The notes: generated by a model not told the origin, from the letters alone. A DNA stretch of 64,000 bases from JBPCMN01 sp013695115 (GCA_051002235.1 JBPCMN010000085.1:5789-69788); one strand, 5' to 3'. Positions 1-9,346 are shown, counted from the stretch's first letter. Made by a program: numbers and translations.

Positions 1-585
1 TGGAACTTCCTCTCCAGCGGCGCTAACGCTGCGATGGGGGCGCTGGTCGGGAACGGCAACCTCATCAAGAAGGTGTACTTCCCTCGCGAGATCCTGGTGG
101 GGTCGGCGGTGGCGGCGCACGTCATCACGCTGCTCATCGAGCTCGGAGTCCTCGTGGTGGTGTTCCTCATCGGGGGGAACATGGTGCTTCCTTGGATTCC
201 GGTCGTTCTCGGTCTGATCATCATCCAGACCGTGCTTGTCGCCGGCGCCGGACTCGTGCTCAGTGTCCTCAACGTGTACTTCCGCGACGTGCAGCACTTC
301 GTGCCGATCGCGCTGCAGGCGCTCTTCTACGCGACCCCGATCGTGTATCCGATCCGGTTCGTGCCCGATTCCGCGGACGTGTTCGGGGTGGGGATACCGG
401 TGGGGGTCCTGTACCGACTCAACCCGATGGTCCACCTGGTCGAGGCGTACCGCGATGCCTTCTACGATCTGCGGTTCCCGACCGCAGGCTCCGTCGCCTA
501 CCTGCTGGCGTGGGCCGCCGCCATGCTCCTCTTCGGGCTGTGGGTGTTCTCCCGTCTCGACCGGCGTCTGGCCGAGGAAGTGTGA
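1..585 (+). CDS. Polysaccharide ABC transporter permease (Wzm/TagG-like), 5' truncated
   Basis: The reading frame is open from base 1, so the gene begins before the window; 194 residues are visible. It is an ABC-2 type membrane permease. The conserved polysaccharide-exporter segment GNGNLIKKVYFPREILV is present early, followed by about four to five hydrophobic spans, including one with the family pattern LNVYFRDVQHFVPIALQ. Proteins of this kind form a dimeric channel that moves a polyprenyl-linked glycan across the cytoplasmic membrane with energy from a Wzt-type ATPase. The ATPase gene follows after two bases, which supports one operon. The substrate cannot be read from the sequence; the rhamnose and glycosyltransferase genes downstream suggest a cell-wall or capsular glycan. 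Confidence 0.9.
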   Translation, partial: WNFLSSGANAAMGALVGNGNLIKKVYFPREILVGSAVAAHVITLLIELGVLVVVFLIGGNMVLPWIPVVLGLIIIQTVLVAGAGLVLSVLNVYFRDVQHFVPIALQALFYATPIVYPIRFVPDSADVFGVGIPVGVLYRLNPMVHLVEAYRDAFYDLRFPTAGSVAYLLAWAAAMLLFGLWVFSRLDRRLAEEV

Positions 586-587
586 CC

Positions 588-1799
588 ATGGACCCAGCGG
601 CCATCACGGTTGCCGACGTCTCGAAGCAGTATCGCCTCTACCACGAGCGCAACCAGTCGCTGAAGGCGTCGGTATTGCGGGGACGCCGCGCCCGGTACGA
701 GGAGTTCTGGGCTCTGCGCGACGTCACCTTCGAAGTCCCGGAGGGAGCGACGTTCGCGCTCGTGGGCGACAACGGGTCGGGCAAGACGACCTTGCTCAAG
801 TGCATCGCCCGCATCCTGCGCCCCGACGAGGGCCGGATCGCGGCGCGGGGCAAGATGTCGACCCTCCTCGAGCTGGGGGCGGGGTTCCACCCCGAGCTCT
901 CGGGCCGTGACAACGTCTATCTCAACGGCTCCATCCTCGGCCTCCGCAAGCGCCAGATCACCGAGCGGTTCGACGAGATCGTCGACTTCGCCGGGCTCGA
1001 GGAGTTCATCGACATCCCGGTGAAGAACTACTCGTCGGGAATGTACGTGCGGCTGGGGTTCTCGGTGGCGATCAACGTCGATCCCGACATCCTGCTGGTC
1101 GACGAGATTCTGGCCGTCGGCGACGCCGAGTTCCAACGGAAGTGCCTCGAGAAGTTCGACGAGCTCCAGTCGCGGAACAAGACGATCGTCATCGTCACCC
1201 ACTCGCTCGATCAGGTGCGCAACCTCTGCGACACGGCGGCGTGGCTCGACCACGGTTCCCTCCACCGCCTCGGTCCGGCGGCCGAGGTCATCGACGAGTA
1301 CCTCACCGAGGGCCACACCGAGCGTGTCGCCGACGGCGACCACGGTGCGCGCTGGGGCTCGGGCGAGGCTCGCATCGAGCAGATCGAGCTCCTCGACGCG
1401 TCCGGGGAGCCGGTCAAGCGGGTGCGAACCGGCGACACGGTCGTCTTCCGGCTCCATTACCAGTGCGACACGCACATCGAGCGCCCGATCTGGGGGATCG
1501 CGCTCTTCACCTTCGACGGGGTCTTGGTCACCAGCCCCAGCACTCGCGAGGCCGGACTCGTCCCCGACGCCGTCGATCCCGGCAGCGCGGGATACCTCGA
1601 CCTGCGGGTCGAGCGGCTTGTGCTGCTCCCCGGCACCTACGACATCAGTGCGTCGCTGATGAACTACACGCGCTCCCACGAGTACGACATGCGCCACCGG
1701 GCTTTCCGTTTCGACGTCGAGCTGGGCGACCCCCACGAGGAGCTCGGTTTCATGTCGCTCGGCGGTGTCTGGGAGGGCGACGTGCTCGACGACCGATGA
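588..1799 (+). CDS. Polysaccharide ABC transporter ATP-binding protein (Wzt/TagH-like)
   Basis: A 403-residue ATPase of the glycan-export ABC family. Walker A is GDNGSGKTT (about residues 60-68), the signature is YSSGMYVRLG (about 148-157) and Walker B is DILLVDE (about 167-173). Beyond residue 250 there is an extra C-terminal beta-rich domain of about 150 residues. Wzt proteins use such a domain to recognise the glycan end before export. The ATG at 588 was chosen because it lies two bases after the permease stop and the family N-terminus (ITVADVSKQYRLY) follows at once; the same frame is open further upstream, but that part overlaps the permease. The next gene starts inside its stop codon (ATGA), indicating translational coupling. 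Confidence 0.93.
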   Translation: MDPAAITVADVSKQYRLYHERNQSLKASVLRGRRARYEEFWALRDVTFEVPEGATFALVGDNGSGKTTLLKCIARILRPDEGRIAARGKMSTLLELGAGFHPELSGRDNVYLNGSILGLRKRQITERFDEIVDFAGLEEFIDIPVKNYSSGMYVRLGFSVAINVDPDILLVDEILAVGDAEFQRKCLEKFDELQSRNKTIVIVTHSLDQVRNLCDTAAWLDHGSLHRLGPAAEVIDEYLTEGHTERVADGDHGARWGSGEARIEQIELLDASGEPVKRVRTGDTVVFRLHYQCDTHIERPIWGIALFTFDGVLVTSPSTREAGLVPDAVDPGSAGYLDLRVERLVLLPGTYDISASLMNYTRSHEYDMRHRAFRFDVELGDPHEELGFMSLGGVWEGDVLDDR

Positions 1800-4294
1800 G
1801 GCGGCTCCCGGCGCGTCCCGAGACGCCGGGGAGGGTTTCGGTCGTCATCGTGAACCACCGCGGCGCCCACGACACGCTCGAGGCGTTGGCGGGGGTGCAG
1901 GCACTCGACTGGCCCCGGGACGGACTCGAGGTCGTCGTGGTCGACAACGGCTCCGGTGACGACAGCGCCGCGCGCATCCGGGCGGACTTCCCGGAGGCCC
2001 GCCTGGTCGAGCTGGACGAGAACCGGGGCTTTGCCGCCGGCTGCAACGCCGGGGTCGACGTCGCCGGGGGCGAGTACGTGGCGTTCCTCAACAACGACGC
2101 TCGCCCGGACGCCGGCTGGCTCGACGCCGCGGTGGCGGTGCTGCGGCGCGACGGCTCGATCGCCGGCGTCGCCAGCAAGGTGCTCGACTGGGAGGGGCAC
2201 ACGATCGACTTCGTCGACGCCGGCATGGCCTTCTACGGGCACGGCTTCAAGCTTCGAGCGGGCGAGCCCGACGACGGATCCGGCGACGACGAGGCCGACG
2301 TGCTCTTCGCCTCGGGCACCGCCATGGTGGCGCGGGCCGAGACCTTCCGAAAGGTCGGTGGCTTCGACGAGCGCTACTTCCTGTTCTTCGAGGACGTCGA
2401 CCTCGGGTGGAGACTGTGGCTGCTGGGCCACCGCATCCGCTACGTGCCGACCTCCCTCGTGTTCCATCGCCACCACCGGACCATGGCGCGCTCCGGGGAC
2501 TGGTGCCACCAGTACCTGCTGGAGCGGAACGCGCTGTTCACGATCTTCAAGAACTACTCCGACGAGAGCCTGCGCACGACCCTCCCGGCAGCGCTCGCGC
2601 TGGCGATCAGGCGCGGCCTCACGCTCGGTGGTGACGACCCGCACGCCCTCGACCTGGCCCGCGGTGCCCACGACGACGCCGGCCGCATGGAGGTCGACAA
2701 GTTCACGCTGGCGGGCGCATACGCGGTGGACGGCTTTCTCGAGGCGCTCCCTCACCTGGCCGAGGACCGGGCGGCGCTCCAGGCCGCCCGGCAGCGGCCC
2801 GACGCCGAGTTGTTTCCCCTCTTCCGGCTCCCGATGTTCGCCAACATCGGCGATGCTTCCTTCGTGCACGGGTTCCGGGCCGCCGTCGACGCGCTGGGGG
2901 TGGAAGGGATGTTCTCGCCCCGCCACCGGGTGCTGGTCGTCACCGGCGACGTGCTCCAGCCCAAGATGGCCGGACCGGCGATCCGGGCCTGGCACATCGC
3001 CGGCGCGCTCGCCCGCGAGCACGATGTCCAGCTGGTCACGACGAACCAGTGCCGGCTGCATCATCCCGAGCTCGGGGTGCGGCACGTCCAAGACCGCGAG
3101 TTGGGCGGCCTCGAGGCCTGGGCCGACGTCGTCATCTTCCAGGGCAACCTCATGCGCCAGCACCGCGACCTCCGAAACTCGAAGAAGGTGCTCGTCGCCG
3201 ACATCTACGACCCGTTCCATCTCGAGGTGCTCGAGCAGGCCCGCGATCTCGAACCGCGGGATCGGCTGCACCTGGCGCGTCTGTCCACCGACGTGCTCAA
3301 TGAGCAGCTCATGCGGGGCGACTTCTTCCTCTGTGCCAGCGAGAAGCAGCGCGACTTCTGGCTCGGCCAGCTGGCGGCCGTCGGCCGGATCAACCCGATG
3401 ACCTACGACCTGGACGAGAGCATGGGCGCGCTCGTGAAGGTCGTGCCATTCGGCGTGAGCGACGACCCCCCGCGTCACACCCGCCCGGCGCTGCGCGGGG
3501 TCGTACCCGGGATCGGCCCGGACGACAAGATCGTGTTGTGGGGTGGTGGCGTCTACAACTGGTTCGATCCCCTCACCCTGTTGCGAGCCGTCGACAAGCT
3601 CCGCCGCCGCCTCCCGAACGTGCGCCTCTACTTCCTGGGCATGCAGCACCCCAACCCCGACGTCGCTCCGATGCAGATGGCCGCCGAGACGGTGGCCCTC
3701 GCCGACGAGCTCGGGCTGGCCGGCAGCCACGTGTTCTTCAACGACGACTGGACCGACTACGACGAGCGTCAGAACTACCTCCTGGAAGCGGACGTCGGCG
3801 TCAGCACCCACCTCGACCACGTCGAGACCGCCTTCTCGTTCCGCACCCGGATCCTCGACTACATGTGGGCGAACCTGCCGATCGTCGCCACCGCCGGCGA
3901 CGCGCTGGCCGGGGTCGTCGAGGAGCGGGGAATCGGTCTCACGGTGCCCGCCGGTGACGTCGACGCGCTCGAGGCGGCGCTCTATCGGCTGCTCGACGAC
4001 GCCGACCTGCACCAGGCGTGCCGCGACGAGCTCGCTCGGGTGGCGCCCGAGTACCGCTGGTCGAAGGTCTTGGAGCCGCTGCTCGCGTTCTGCCGGGCAC
4101 CGGCCCGGGCCCCCGATCTGCTGGACCCGGAGACGGCGGTGACGATCCGCAACGCCTTGCCGCTGAACGCCTGGCGGAAGCAGCGCCGGCGGCGGGACCT
4201 GCGGGTGGCGATGGCCTACCTCAGGGGAGGGCAGCTGCGGGTGCTCGCAGCGAAGGCGAGGCTTCGGCTCGCCGAGCTCCTGCGACGGTCCTGA
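1796..4294 (+). CDS. Bimodular glycosyltransferase (GT2 plus GT4)
   Basis: An 832-residue cytosolic or membrane-associated enzyme made of two glycosyltransferase modules. The N-terminal GT-A module (about 10-260) has VSVVIVNHRG, the VVVDNGSGDDS nucleotide-sugar site and FLNNDARPD, the DxD-type metal site, then FEDVDLGWRLW. The C-terminal module (about 370-760) looks like a GT-B GT4 fold, with SFRTRILDYMWANLPIV near the donor site. Such fusions often add two successive sugars. The start at 1796 overlaps the upstream wzt stop by four bases (ATGA), so it is coupled to the exporter genes. Its last 74 bases overlap the 3' end of the convergent gene at 4221-5840. Acceptor and donor cannot be assigned. 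Confidence 0.88.
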   Translation: MRRLPARPETPGRVSVVIVNHRGAHDTLEALAGVQALDWPRDGLEVVVVDNGSGDDSAARIRADFPEARLVELDENRGFAAGCNAGVDVAGGEYVAFLNNDARPDAGWLDAAVAVLRRDGSIAGVASKVLDWEGHTIDFVDAGMAFYGHGFKLRAGEPDDGSGDDEADVLFASGTAMVARAETFRKVGGFDERYFLFFEDVDLGWRLWLLGHRIRYVPTSLVFHRHHRTMARSGDWCHQYLLERNALFTIFKNYSDESLRTTLPAALALAIRRGLTLGGDDPHALDLARGAHDDAGRMEVDKFTLAGAYAVDGFLEALPHLAEDRAALQAARQRPDAELFPLFRLPMFANIGDASFVHGFRAAVDALGVEGMFSPRHRVLVVTGDVLQPKMAGPAIRAWHIAGALAREHDVQLVTTNQCRLHHPELGVRHVQDRELGGLEAWADVVIFQGNLMRQHRDLRNSKKVLVADIYDPFHLEVLEQARDLEPRDRLHLARLSTDVLNEQLMRGDFFLCASEKQRDFWLGQLAAVGRINPMTYDLDESMGALVKVVPFGVSDDPPRHTRPALRGVVPGIGPDDKIVLWGGGVYNWFDPLTLLRAVDKLRRRLPNVRLYFLGMQHPNPDVAPMQMAAETVALADELGLAGSHVFFNDDWTDYDERQNYLLEADVGVSTHLDHVETAFSFRTRILDYMWANLPIVATAGDALAGVVEERGIGLTVPAGDVDALEAALYRLLDDADLHQACRDELARVAPEYRWSKVLEPLLAFCRAPARAPDLLDPETAVTIRNALPLNAWRKQRRRRDLRVAMAYLRGGQLRVLAAKARLRLAELLRRS

Positions 4295-5840
4295 CCGGCG
4301 GGCGGAAGTCGGTCGAGGGCAGGAAGCCGCGGTTGTAGAAGGGATCGCGCTCGAGAACGCTGCCCCAGCGTTCGTTGAGCCGCTCCAGCTCCTCGCCGGC
4401 GACCTCGCCGCTGAGCCGGCTCGACCACTCGAAATGGAACAGGGTTGCTTCGGGGCTCAGCACCACCCGCAGGCCCCGGTGACGGAGCTTGAGGCAGTAG
4501 TCGATGTCGTTGTAGTTGAGCGGGAAGGTGGTGGCGAAGCCACCTACGGCCTCGAAGCACGCGCGCTTGGTGAGCAGGCAGGCGCCCGTGACCGCCAGGT
4601 AGTCCGATGGCACGAGGAAGTTGTCGGCGTAGCCGGGGTCGTCACCGGGGAAGCCGTAACACGCGTGACCGGGTCCGCCGCGCCCCACCGCGATGATGCC
4701 CGCGTGCTGGATGCGGTTGTCGCCGAAGAGCAGCTTGGCGCCGACCGCGCCGACACCGGGATCGACCGCGAACATGAGCATCGACTCGATCCAGTCGCGC
4801 GTGATGACCTGGGTGTCGTCGTTGAGCATCAGCAGGTGGTCGCCGCGGGCGTGCAGTGCTCCGAGGTTGATCGCCCGGGCGAAGTTGAACGGCCCGTCGT
4901 AGCCGACGAGCCGCAGCCGGTCGCCGGCGAGATCGTGGAGGCGGGCTCGGGTCGCCTCGCCCGCTTCGTCGCCGATGACGCAGACGATCTCGTAGTTGCC
5001 ATAGGTCGAGCGCTTCACCAGGCTCTCGACGCAGTTGGCGACCAGCGTGAGCTGTGTGCCGCGCACCAGCCGGGACCGCCCGGCCGTCGGGATCACCACG
5101 CTGACGAGTGGCTCCGACGGAAGCCGGGGCCGGAGTCGGTGGAGACCCGGGTGTTCGCCCTCGCCCTCGGCCAGGACGCCGGGGAAGCGGACGCGGGCCA
5201 GGTGCTCGTCGATGACGCGGCGCCCGGCGGCGAGGTCGGTGTGGTGTCCCGCGACCCCCCCGGGGGGCCAGCGGCGGTGGTAGAGGATCTCCGGGAGGTG
5301 GACAACGGCGCCGCCCCGCTCCGTGACCCGGAGGACGAGATCGTGCTCGTGCGCGCCTTCCACTTCGGGCCGGAGGCCGCCGACGGCGTCGACGACGGCG
5401 CGGCGGAGCGCACAGACGCGGCCGGTGTACGGCTGGCACCGGAGGCGGTCGGGTGACCAGCCGGGTTTGAGGAACGGGTTCGAGCGGGCGCCGGCGTCGT
5501 CGATCTCGTCCTCGTCGCTGTACACGCAGTCGGCTCCCGGCGCGACCGCCGCGATCGCGGCGACCGTCGTCGGCGCGAGCTCGTCGCCCGGGTCGACGAA
5601 CGCGACGTGTTCGCCGGTCGCTCGGGCCAGCGCCTGGTTGGCGGCGTCGAGCGGGGTTGGTGCCGGTCCCGGCACGACGACCACCCGGCGGTCACCCGGG
5701 CTCTCCGAGGGCGGCAGGGTGCCCGATACCACGAGCTCCCAGTCGCTCCGGGACTGGGCCCGAAGTGACGCGAGTGTGGTGCCGAACCGGGCGGTGTCGG
5801 AGGAGCCCGTGACTGTGATGAACGAGAGCGGTGCGGTCAC
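4221..5840 (-). CDS. Tandem GT2 glycosyltransferase
   Basis: A 539-residue protein with two GT2-like halves. The first (about 1-215) begins PLSFITVTGSSDTARFGTTL and has a shortened donor site (HVAFVDPGDEL). The second (about 240-500) is a full GT-A domain: EPLVSVVIPTAGRSRLV, then LLMLNDDTQVITRDWIESM with the DxD-like site, and NYNDIDYCLKLRHRGLR. Proteins with this layout are common in O-antigen and rhamnan synthesis loci. The GTG start at 5840 overlaps the stop of the upstream coiled-coil gene by four bases (GTGA). It is the last gene of the minus-strand group that begins with rmlB at 9346, and its 3' end runs 74 bases into the convergent bimodular transferase. Confidence 0.88.
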   Translation of the reverse strand: MTAPLSFITVTGSSDTARFGTTLASLRAQSRSDWELVVSGTLPPSESPGDRRVVVVPGPAPTPLDAANQALARATGEHVAFVDPGDELAPTTVAAIAAVAPGADCVYSDEDEIDDAGARSNPFLKPGWSPDRLRCQPYTGRVCALRRAVVDAVGGLRPEVEGAHEHDLVLRVTERGGAVVHLPEILYHRRWPPGGVAGHHTDLAAGRRVIDEHLARVRFPGVLAEGEGEHPGLHRLRPRLPSEPLVSVVIPTAGRSRLVRGTQLTLVANCVESLVKRSTYGNYEIVCVIGDEAGEATRARLHDLAGDRLRLVGYDGPFNFARAINLGALHARGDHLLMLNDDTQVITRDWIESMLMFAVDPGVGAVGAKLLFGDNRIQHAGIIAVGRGGPGHACYGFPGDDPGYADNFLVPSDYLAVTGACLLTKRACFEAVGGFATTFPLNYNDIDYCLKLRHRGLRVVLSPEATLFHFEWSSRLSGEVAGEELERLNERWGSVLERDPFYNRGFLPSTDFRPPVRTVAGARRAEASPSLRAPAAALP

Positions 5841-6157
5841 TCCGACGAGCGGCGGCGGCTTGCCAGGGCGCGCAGCGCCGTGACGGTGCGCAAGATCCAG
5901 CCGAGGGGAGAGCGCTCGATCCGGTCGAGCTTCTGCATCCGCTCCTGGTAGCGCACGAGCTCGGCTTCGAGACGCCGTGCCTCGCCCAGGGCCTCACCCA
6001 GCCGCGCCTCTTGGCCGACGAGGGTGTCGCGTGCGTTGAGGAGCTCCTCCTTGAGCCGGAGGTTCTCGCGGATCAACGTCTCGTCGGCGGGCGTGGCGCG
6101 AGTTTCGGGGGCGGTCGTGCGCGTGGCCCGTACCGACTCGCTCGGGTCGTCCTGCAC
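5837..6157 (-). CDS. Small coiled-coil protein of unknown function
   Basis: A 106-residue protein. Residues about 28-75 are rich in Glu, Leu and Arg with heptad-like spacing (LRLKEELLNARDTL, then RRLEAELVRYQERM), which predicts a coiled coil. The C-terminus is basic and contains a short hydrophobic patch (SPLGWILRTVTALRAL). Similar short coiled-coil proteins accompany glycosyltransferases in surface-glycan loci and may set chain length or hold a complex together, but no function is established here. The start is GTG 6157, six bases after a TAGCAT -10 box, which fits a leaderless message. The stop overlaps the start of the downstream glycosyltransferase by four bases, so the two are translationally coupled. 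Confidence 0.7.
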   Translation of the reverse strand: MQDDPSESVRATRTTAPETRATPADETLIRENLRLKEELLNARDTLVGQEARLGEALGEARRLEAELVRYQERMQKLDRIERSPLGWILRTVTALRALASRRRSSE

Positions 6158-6163
6158 GTCTCG

Positions 6164-6169
6164 ATGCTA
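6164..6169 (-). promoter_or_regulatory. -10 box (TAGCAT), leaderless
   Basis: Six bases separate it from GTG 6157 of the coiled-coil gene, so transcription should start at or near the start codon. It overlaps the last codons of the upstream glycosyltransferase. Confidence 0.45.
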
Positions 6170-7486
6170 CCGCGACGACCTCCGCGGGGTGGTGTGACGC
6201 CGTTCCCGCACCATGGCCGGCGCGAGACGGAGGTACGCCGCGAACGCACGGAGCCGCCGGCCGACGATCTCCGATCGAGGACGCTCGCCTCGCAGAGGCG
6301 CCAACACGATGTCGCGACGAGCGTACGACGCGGTGACGAGCAGGTACCGCACGAGCGCGCGTGCCAGTAGCGACCAGGACCCGTGTCGGGTGAGGACCGC
6401 GAGGTGGTTGCGTTCCTTGTAGTGCTGGGCCAGCACGGAGCCGTCGACGCTGGTCGCCGAGTGCACGTGGCGTACCACCGACTCCGGGACGTAGCGGTAG
6501 CGCCAGCCGCGGCGAGCGCCGCGCCAGGCGAGCTCGAGGTCTTCGGCGTAGAGGAACAGCCGCTCGTCGAGGAGGCCGGCGTCGGCGAGGTACCCCGCCC
6601 GCAGCACCACCGCGGCGCCGCACCAGGCGAAGACGTCTTCCGGGCGCTCGTACTGGCCTTCGTCGCGCTCGAGATAGCCGCGGTCGGCTCCGTAGCCATC
6701 GGCGACCAGCTCGGTTCCCACGTTGTTGACGACGTCGACGGGTGGTCCCGCCAGGGGCGCCTCGTACCAGTCGACCCCCCGGCGCACGACGTGGTCACGA
6801 CGGACGCCGTCGGAGGTCAACCTGACCGGTGTCGGCCGGTCGGCGCCGAGCCGCAACGCGCCGGTATGGGAAGGCTGCCCGCCTCCGAGGGGCATGAGCA
6901 CCTCGGCGCGGGCTGCGGTCCACTCGAAACCGGGCTCGTCGGGCAGGTCCGGTTCGGGCCCCCAGCAGCCCGACGGCACCAGCAGGGCGGCACGCCAGGC
7001 GTCTCGTCCGTCGACCCGGGCGCCGCTGAGCCGGACGCCGAGGTCGCGCCGGTCGCCCCGGCCCCGCCGGTGGGTCTCCGCCTCGAGCTCCAACGTGGCG
7101 AAGCGCCCGGCGAAGAGGATCTTGGGGCAGGCGGCCCCCAGCGCCGCGTCGCGCTCGAGCTCGGCCACCAGTGGGGCCAGCCAGTTGGGCTCCACGGTCA
7201 CGTCGTTGTTCACCAGCGCGGCGTAGTCGAGACCGGCGAGGTCGCGTAGCGCCAGGTCGTTGCCTCCGGCGAAGCCCCGGTTCACCGCACTGCGCACGAT
7301 CCGTACCTGCGGCGGCAGCTCGCCGATGCGCTCGGTGACCGGCCGGCGTGAGCCGTTGTCGACCAGGACGATCTCGAGCCGGTCGCGCGGCCAGTCGGTG
7401 GCGAGCAGGCTGTCGAGGCAGTCGACGGTGAGGTCACCGCCGTCGTAGTCGAGCACCACCACCCGGACCCGGGGGGTCTCACCCAT
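6167..7486 (-). CDS. GT2 family glycosyltransferase
   Basis: A 439-residue glycosyltransferase related to dTDP-rhamnosyltransferases. The GT-A core starts at once with VRVVVLDYDGGDLTVDCLDS; DRLEIVLVDNGS binds the nucleotide and YAALVNNDVTVEPNW carries the metal site. After residue 190 an insert of about 100 residues separates the first half from YLADAGLLDERLFLYAEDLE, where the catalytic acid of the family lies. The C-terminus is basic. The ATG at 7486 was chosen because conserved sequence begins directly after it; the frame extends upstream but only into rmlD. It overlaps the rmlD stop by eight bases, so it is probably co-translated with the rhamnose genes and may use dTDP-rhamnose (inference). 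Confidence 0.85.
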   Translation of the reverse strand: MGETPRVRVVVLDYDGGDLTVDCLDSLLATDWPRDRLEIVLVDNGSRRPVTERIGELPPQVRIVRSAVNRGFAGGNDLALRDLAGLDYAALVNNDVTVEPNWLAPLVAELERDAALGAACPKILFAGRFATLELEAETHRRGRGDRRDLGVRLSGARVDGRDAWRAALLVPSGCWGPEPDLPDEPGFEWTAARAEVLMPLGGGQPSHTGALRLGADRPTPVRLTSDGVRRDHVVRRGVDWYEAPLAGPPVDVVNNVGTELVADGYGADRGYLERDEGQYERPEDVFAWCGAAVVLRAGYLADAGLLDERLFLYAEDLELAWRGARRGWRYRYVPESVVRHVHSATSVDGSVLAQHYKERNHLAVLTRHGSWSLLARALVRYLLVTASYARRDIVLAPLRGERPRSEIVGRRLRAFAAYLRLAPAMVRERRHTTPRRSSR

Positions 7487-8321
7487 GGACGAGTTTGCGC
7501 ACGAGTCGTTCGAGCGGCTCGTGAAAGTGCGGCAGGAGCCCGATTCCACCCAGGCGGAGGGCGGCGTTGTCGAGCACGGAGTTCGCCGGACGGGGTGCCG
7601 GTCGAGGCGGGTCGAGGTCGACGGTGAGCGTCGGCTTCACACGATCGGGGTCGTGACCGGCGCACGACATCACCGCGCGGGCGAACTCGTACCAGGACAC
7701 GGCGCCCTGGTTGGTCACGTGGTACCGGCCGCTCCGCCGCTCGCCGACGAGGCGGGCGACCATACCGGCGAGGTCGTCGGCGAAGGTCGGATGGCCACGC
7801 TGGTCGCTGACGAAACCCAACTCGTCGCGCTCCCCGGCGAGGCGCAGGATCGTCTTGACCATGTTGTGGCCGTGGCGACCGCATACCCACGACGTGCGGA
7901 CGACGAGCGCGTCGGGTCCGAGCTCCCACTCGCCCGCGAGCTTCGACCGGCCGTACGCCGACTGCGGGTTGGGCTCGTCCCATTCGACGTAGGGATCGAC
8001 TTTCTCGCCGTCGAAGACATAGTCGGTCGACACGTAACAGACCGCGGCCCCGACCCCGCGGGCCCCCTCGACGACGTGGCGGGTCCCGAGGGCGTTGACG
8101 CCGAAGGCTCGGTCGGGATCGCCTTCGCAGGCGTCGACCGCCGTCCACGCGGCCGCGTGCACGACCGCGTCGGGTCGGGTCGACGTGATCGCCTGGAGCA
8201 CGGAGTCGCGGTCGGTGACGTCGAGGGTGGCGTGGTCGACCCCCACCACGTCGTGCCCGGCGAACGCCCCGACCAGCTCCCGTCCGAGCTGGCCACCCGC
8301 CCCGGTGACGAGGACCTTCAC
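7479..8321 (-). CDS. rmlD: dTDP-4-dehydrorhamnose reductase
   Basis: A 280-residue NAD(P)-dependent SDR that reduces dTDP-4-keto-L-rhamnose to dTDP-L-rhamnose, the last step of the pathway. The Rossmann motif VTGAGGQLGREL is at residues 5-16, the catalytic pair lies in YVSTDYVFDG and the following YGRSKLAGEWE (YxxxK), and VRTSWVCGRHGHNM is a typical RmlD segment. The start is GTG 8321, overlapping the rmlB stop by four bases; the longer open frame upstream is rmlB DNA read in another frame. Its 3' end overlaps the next glycosyltransferase by eight bases. RmlB is adjacent, whereas RmlA and RmlC are encoded at 29.8-31.5 kb. Confidence 0.95.
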   Translation of the reverse strand: MKVLVTGAGGQLGRELVGAFAGHDVVGVDHATLDVTDRDSVLQAITSTRPDAVVHAAAWTAVDACEGDPDRAFGVNALGTRHVVEGARGVGAAVCYVSTDYVFDGEKVDPYVEWDEPNPQSAYGRSKLAGEWELGPDALVVRTSWVCGRHGHNMVKTILRLAGERDELGFVSDQRGHPTFADDLAGMVARLVGERRSGRYHVTNQGAVSWYEFARAVMSCAGHDPDRVKPTLTVDLDPPRPAPRPANSVLDNAALRLGGIGLLPHFHEPLERLVRKLVHG

Positions 8322-9346
8322 CGAAGCACGGGCCAGGCGGTGTCCTCGACGACCGGGGCTCGTTCGCGCAGCGGCTCCCACCAGCTGCGGCGCTCCGCGT
8401 ACCAAGCGACGGTCTCGGACAAGCCCCGCTCGAAATCGATCGCGGGCTGCCATCCCAGCTCCCGACGGATCTTCGACCAGTCGAGGACGTAGCGACGGTC
8501 GTGACCGGGCCGGTCGGGGACGATCTTCTTCAGGCTGCTCGGCTTGCCCAGCTCCGCCAGCACGGCGTCGGCGATCTCCTCGATGCTGCGCTCCACTCCC
8601 GTGCCCACGTGGTAGGTCTCGCCCGACTGCCCTCGTTCGAGGACCGCCTCGATCGCGGAGCAGTGGTCGAGCGCATGGATCCACTCACGCCGGTTCTGGG
8701 TCGATTCGTAGAGGGGGAGCGGCTGGTCGTCGAGCGCGTTGGTGGTGAACAGGGGGATGATCTTCTCGGGGAACTGGTACGGCCCGTAGTTGTTGGCGCA
8801 GTTCGTGATCGTGGTGGCCAGCCCGTAGGTCTCCTGGTACGCCCGAACCGCGTGGTCGGCCCCTGCCTTCGACGCGTTGTACGGGGTCCGCGGGCGGTAC
8901 GGCGACGTCTCGGTGAACACCTCAGCGGTGTCCAACGCGAGGTCGCCGTACACCTCGCACGTCGAGATGTGGTGGAAGCGATCGACGCCTACCAGCCGGC
9001 ACGCTTCCAGGAGCGCCTGGGTGCCGAGCACGTTCGTGCGGAAGAACCGCCCCGGTTCGATCACCGCCAGGCTGTTGTGCGACTCGGCGGCAAAGTTCAC
9101 CACCACGTCGACTCGGTGCTCGCGTAGGAGGCGCTCGTTGTTCTCGAAATCGGCGATGTCGCCCTGCTCGAACACGACGGGCGGCTCCAGGTCGGTGATG
9201 TTGGGCCGATTCCCGGCGTAGGTGAGCAGGTCGAGCACCACTACCGCGTCGTGAGGGTGGCGCTCGACCCAGTACCGCGAGAAGTTCGACCCGATGAAGC
9301 CGGCGCCGCCGGTGACGAGCAGTCGCATCGAATCGAGGTTAGTCAT
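8318..9346 (-). CDS. rmlB: dTDP-glucose 4,6-dehydratase
   Basis: About 342 residues. It converts dTDP-D-glucose to dTDP-4-keto-6-deoxyglucose using bound NAD. LLVTGGAGFIGSNF is the NAD-binding N-terminus, HHISTCEVYGDL and PYNASKAGADHAV carry the catalytic Thr/Asp-Glu-type and YxxxK residues (with Tyr in TSPYRPRTPYNASK), and NNYGPYQFPEKIIPLF is the family-typical substrate loop. ATG 9346 was preferred because an AAGAGA-like ribosome site lies a few bases upstream; ATG 9328, six codons on, is equally close to the conserved start. It heads the minus-strand rhamnose/glycosyltransferase operon, whose downstream genes all overlap or abut. Confidence 0.95.
   Translation of the reverse strand: MTNLDSMRLLVTGGAGFIGSNFSRYWVERHPHDAVVVLDLLTYAGNRPNITDLEPPVVFEQGDIADFENNERLLREHRVDVVVNFAAESHNSLAVIEPGRFFRTNVLGTQALLEACRLVGVDRFHHISTCEVYGDLALDTAEVFTETSPYRPRTPYNASKAGADHAVRAYQETYGLATTITNCANNYGPYQFPEKIIPLFTTNALDDQPLPLYESTQNRREWIHALDHCSAIEAVLERGQSGETYHVGTGVERSIEEIADAVLAELGKPSSLKKIVPDRPGHDRRYVLDWSKIRRELGWQPAIDFERGLSETVAWYAERRSWWEPLRERAPVVEDTAWPVLR

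Noticed and set aside
1664..4012. Minus-strand open frame of 782 codons opposite the bimodular glycosyltransferase
   Set aside because: It is the mirror of a clear glycosyltransferase; low-complexity Val/Glu/Gly composition and no domain.
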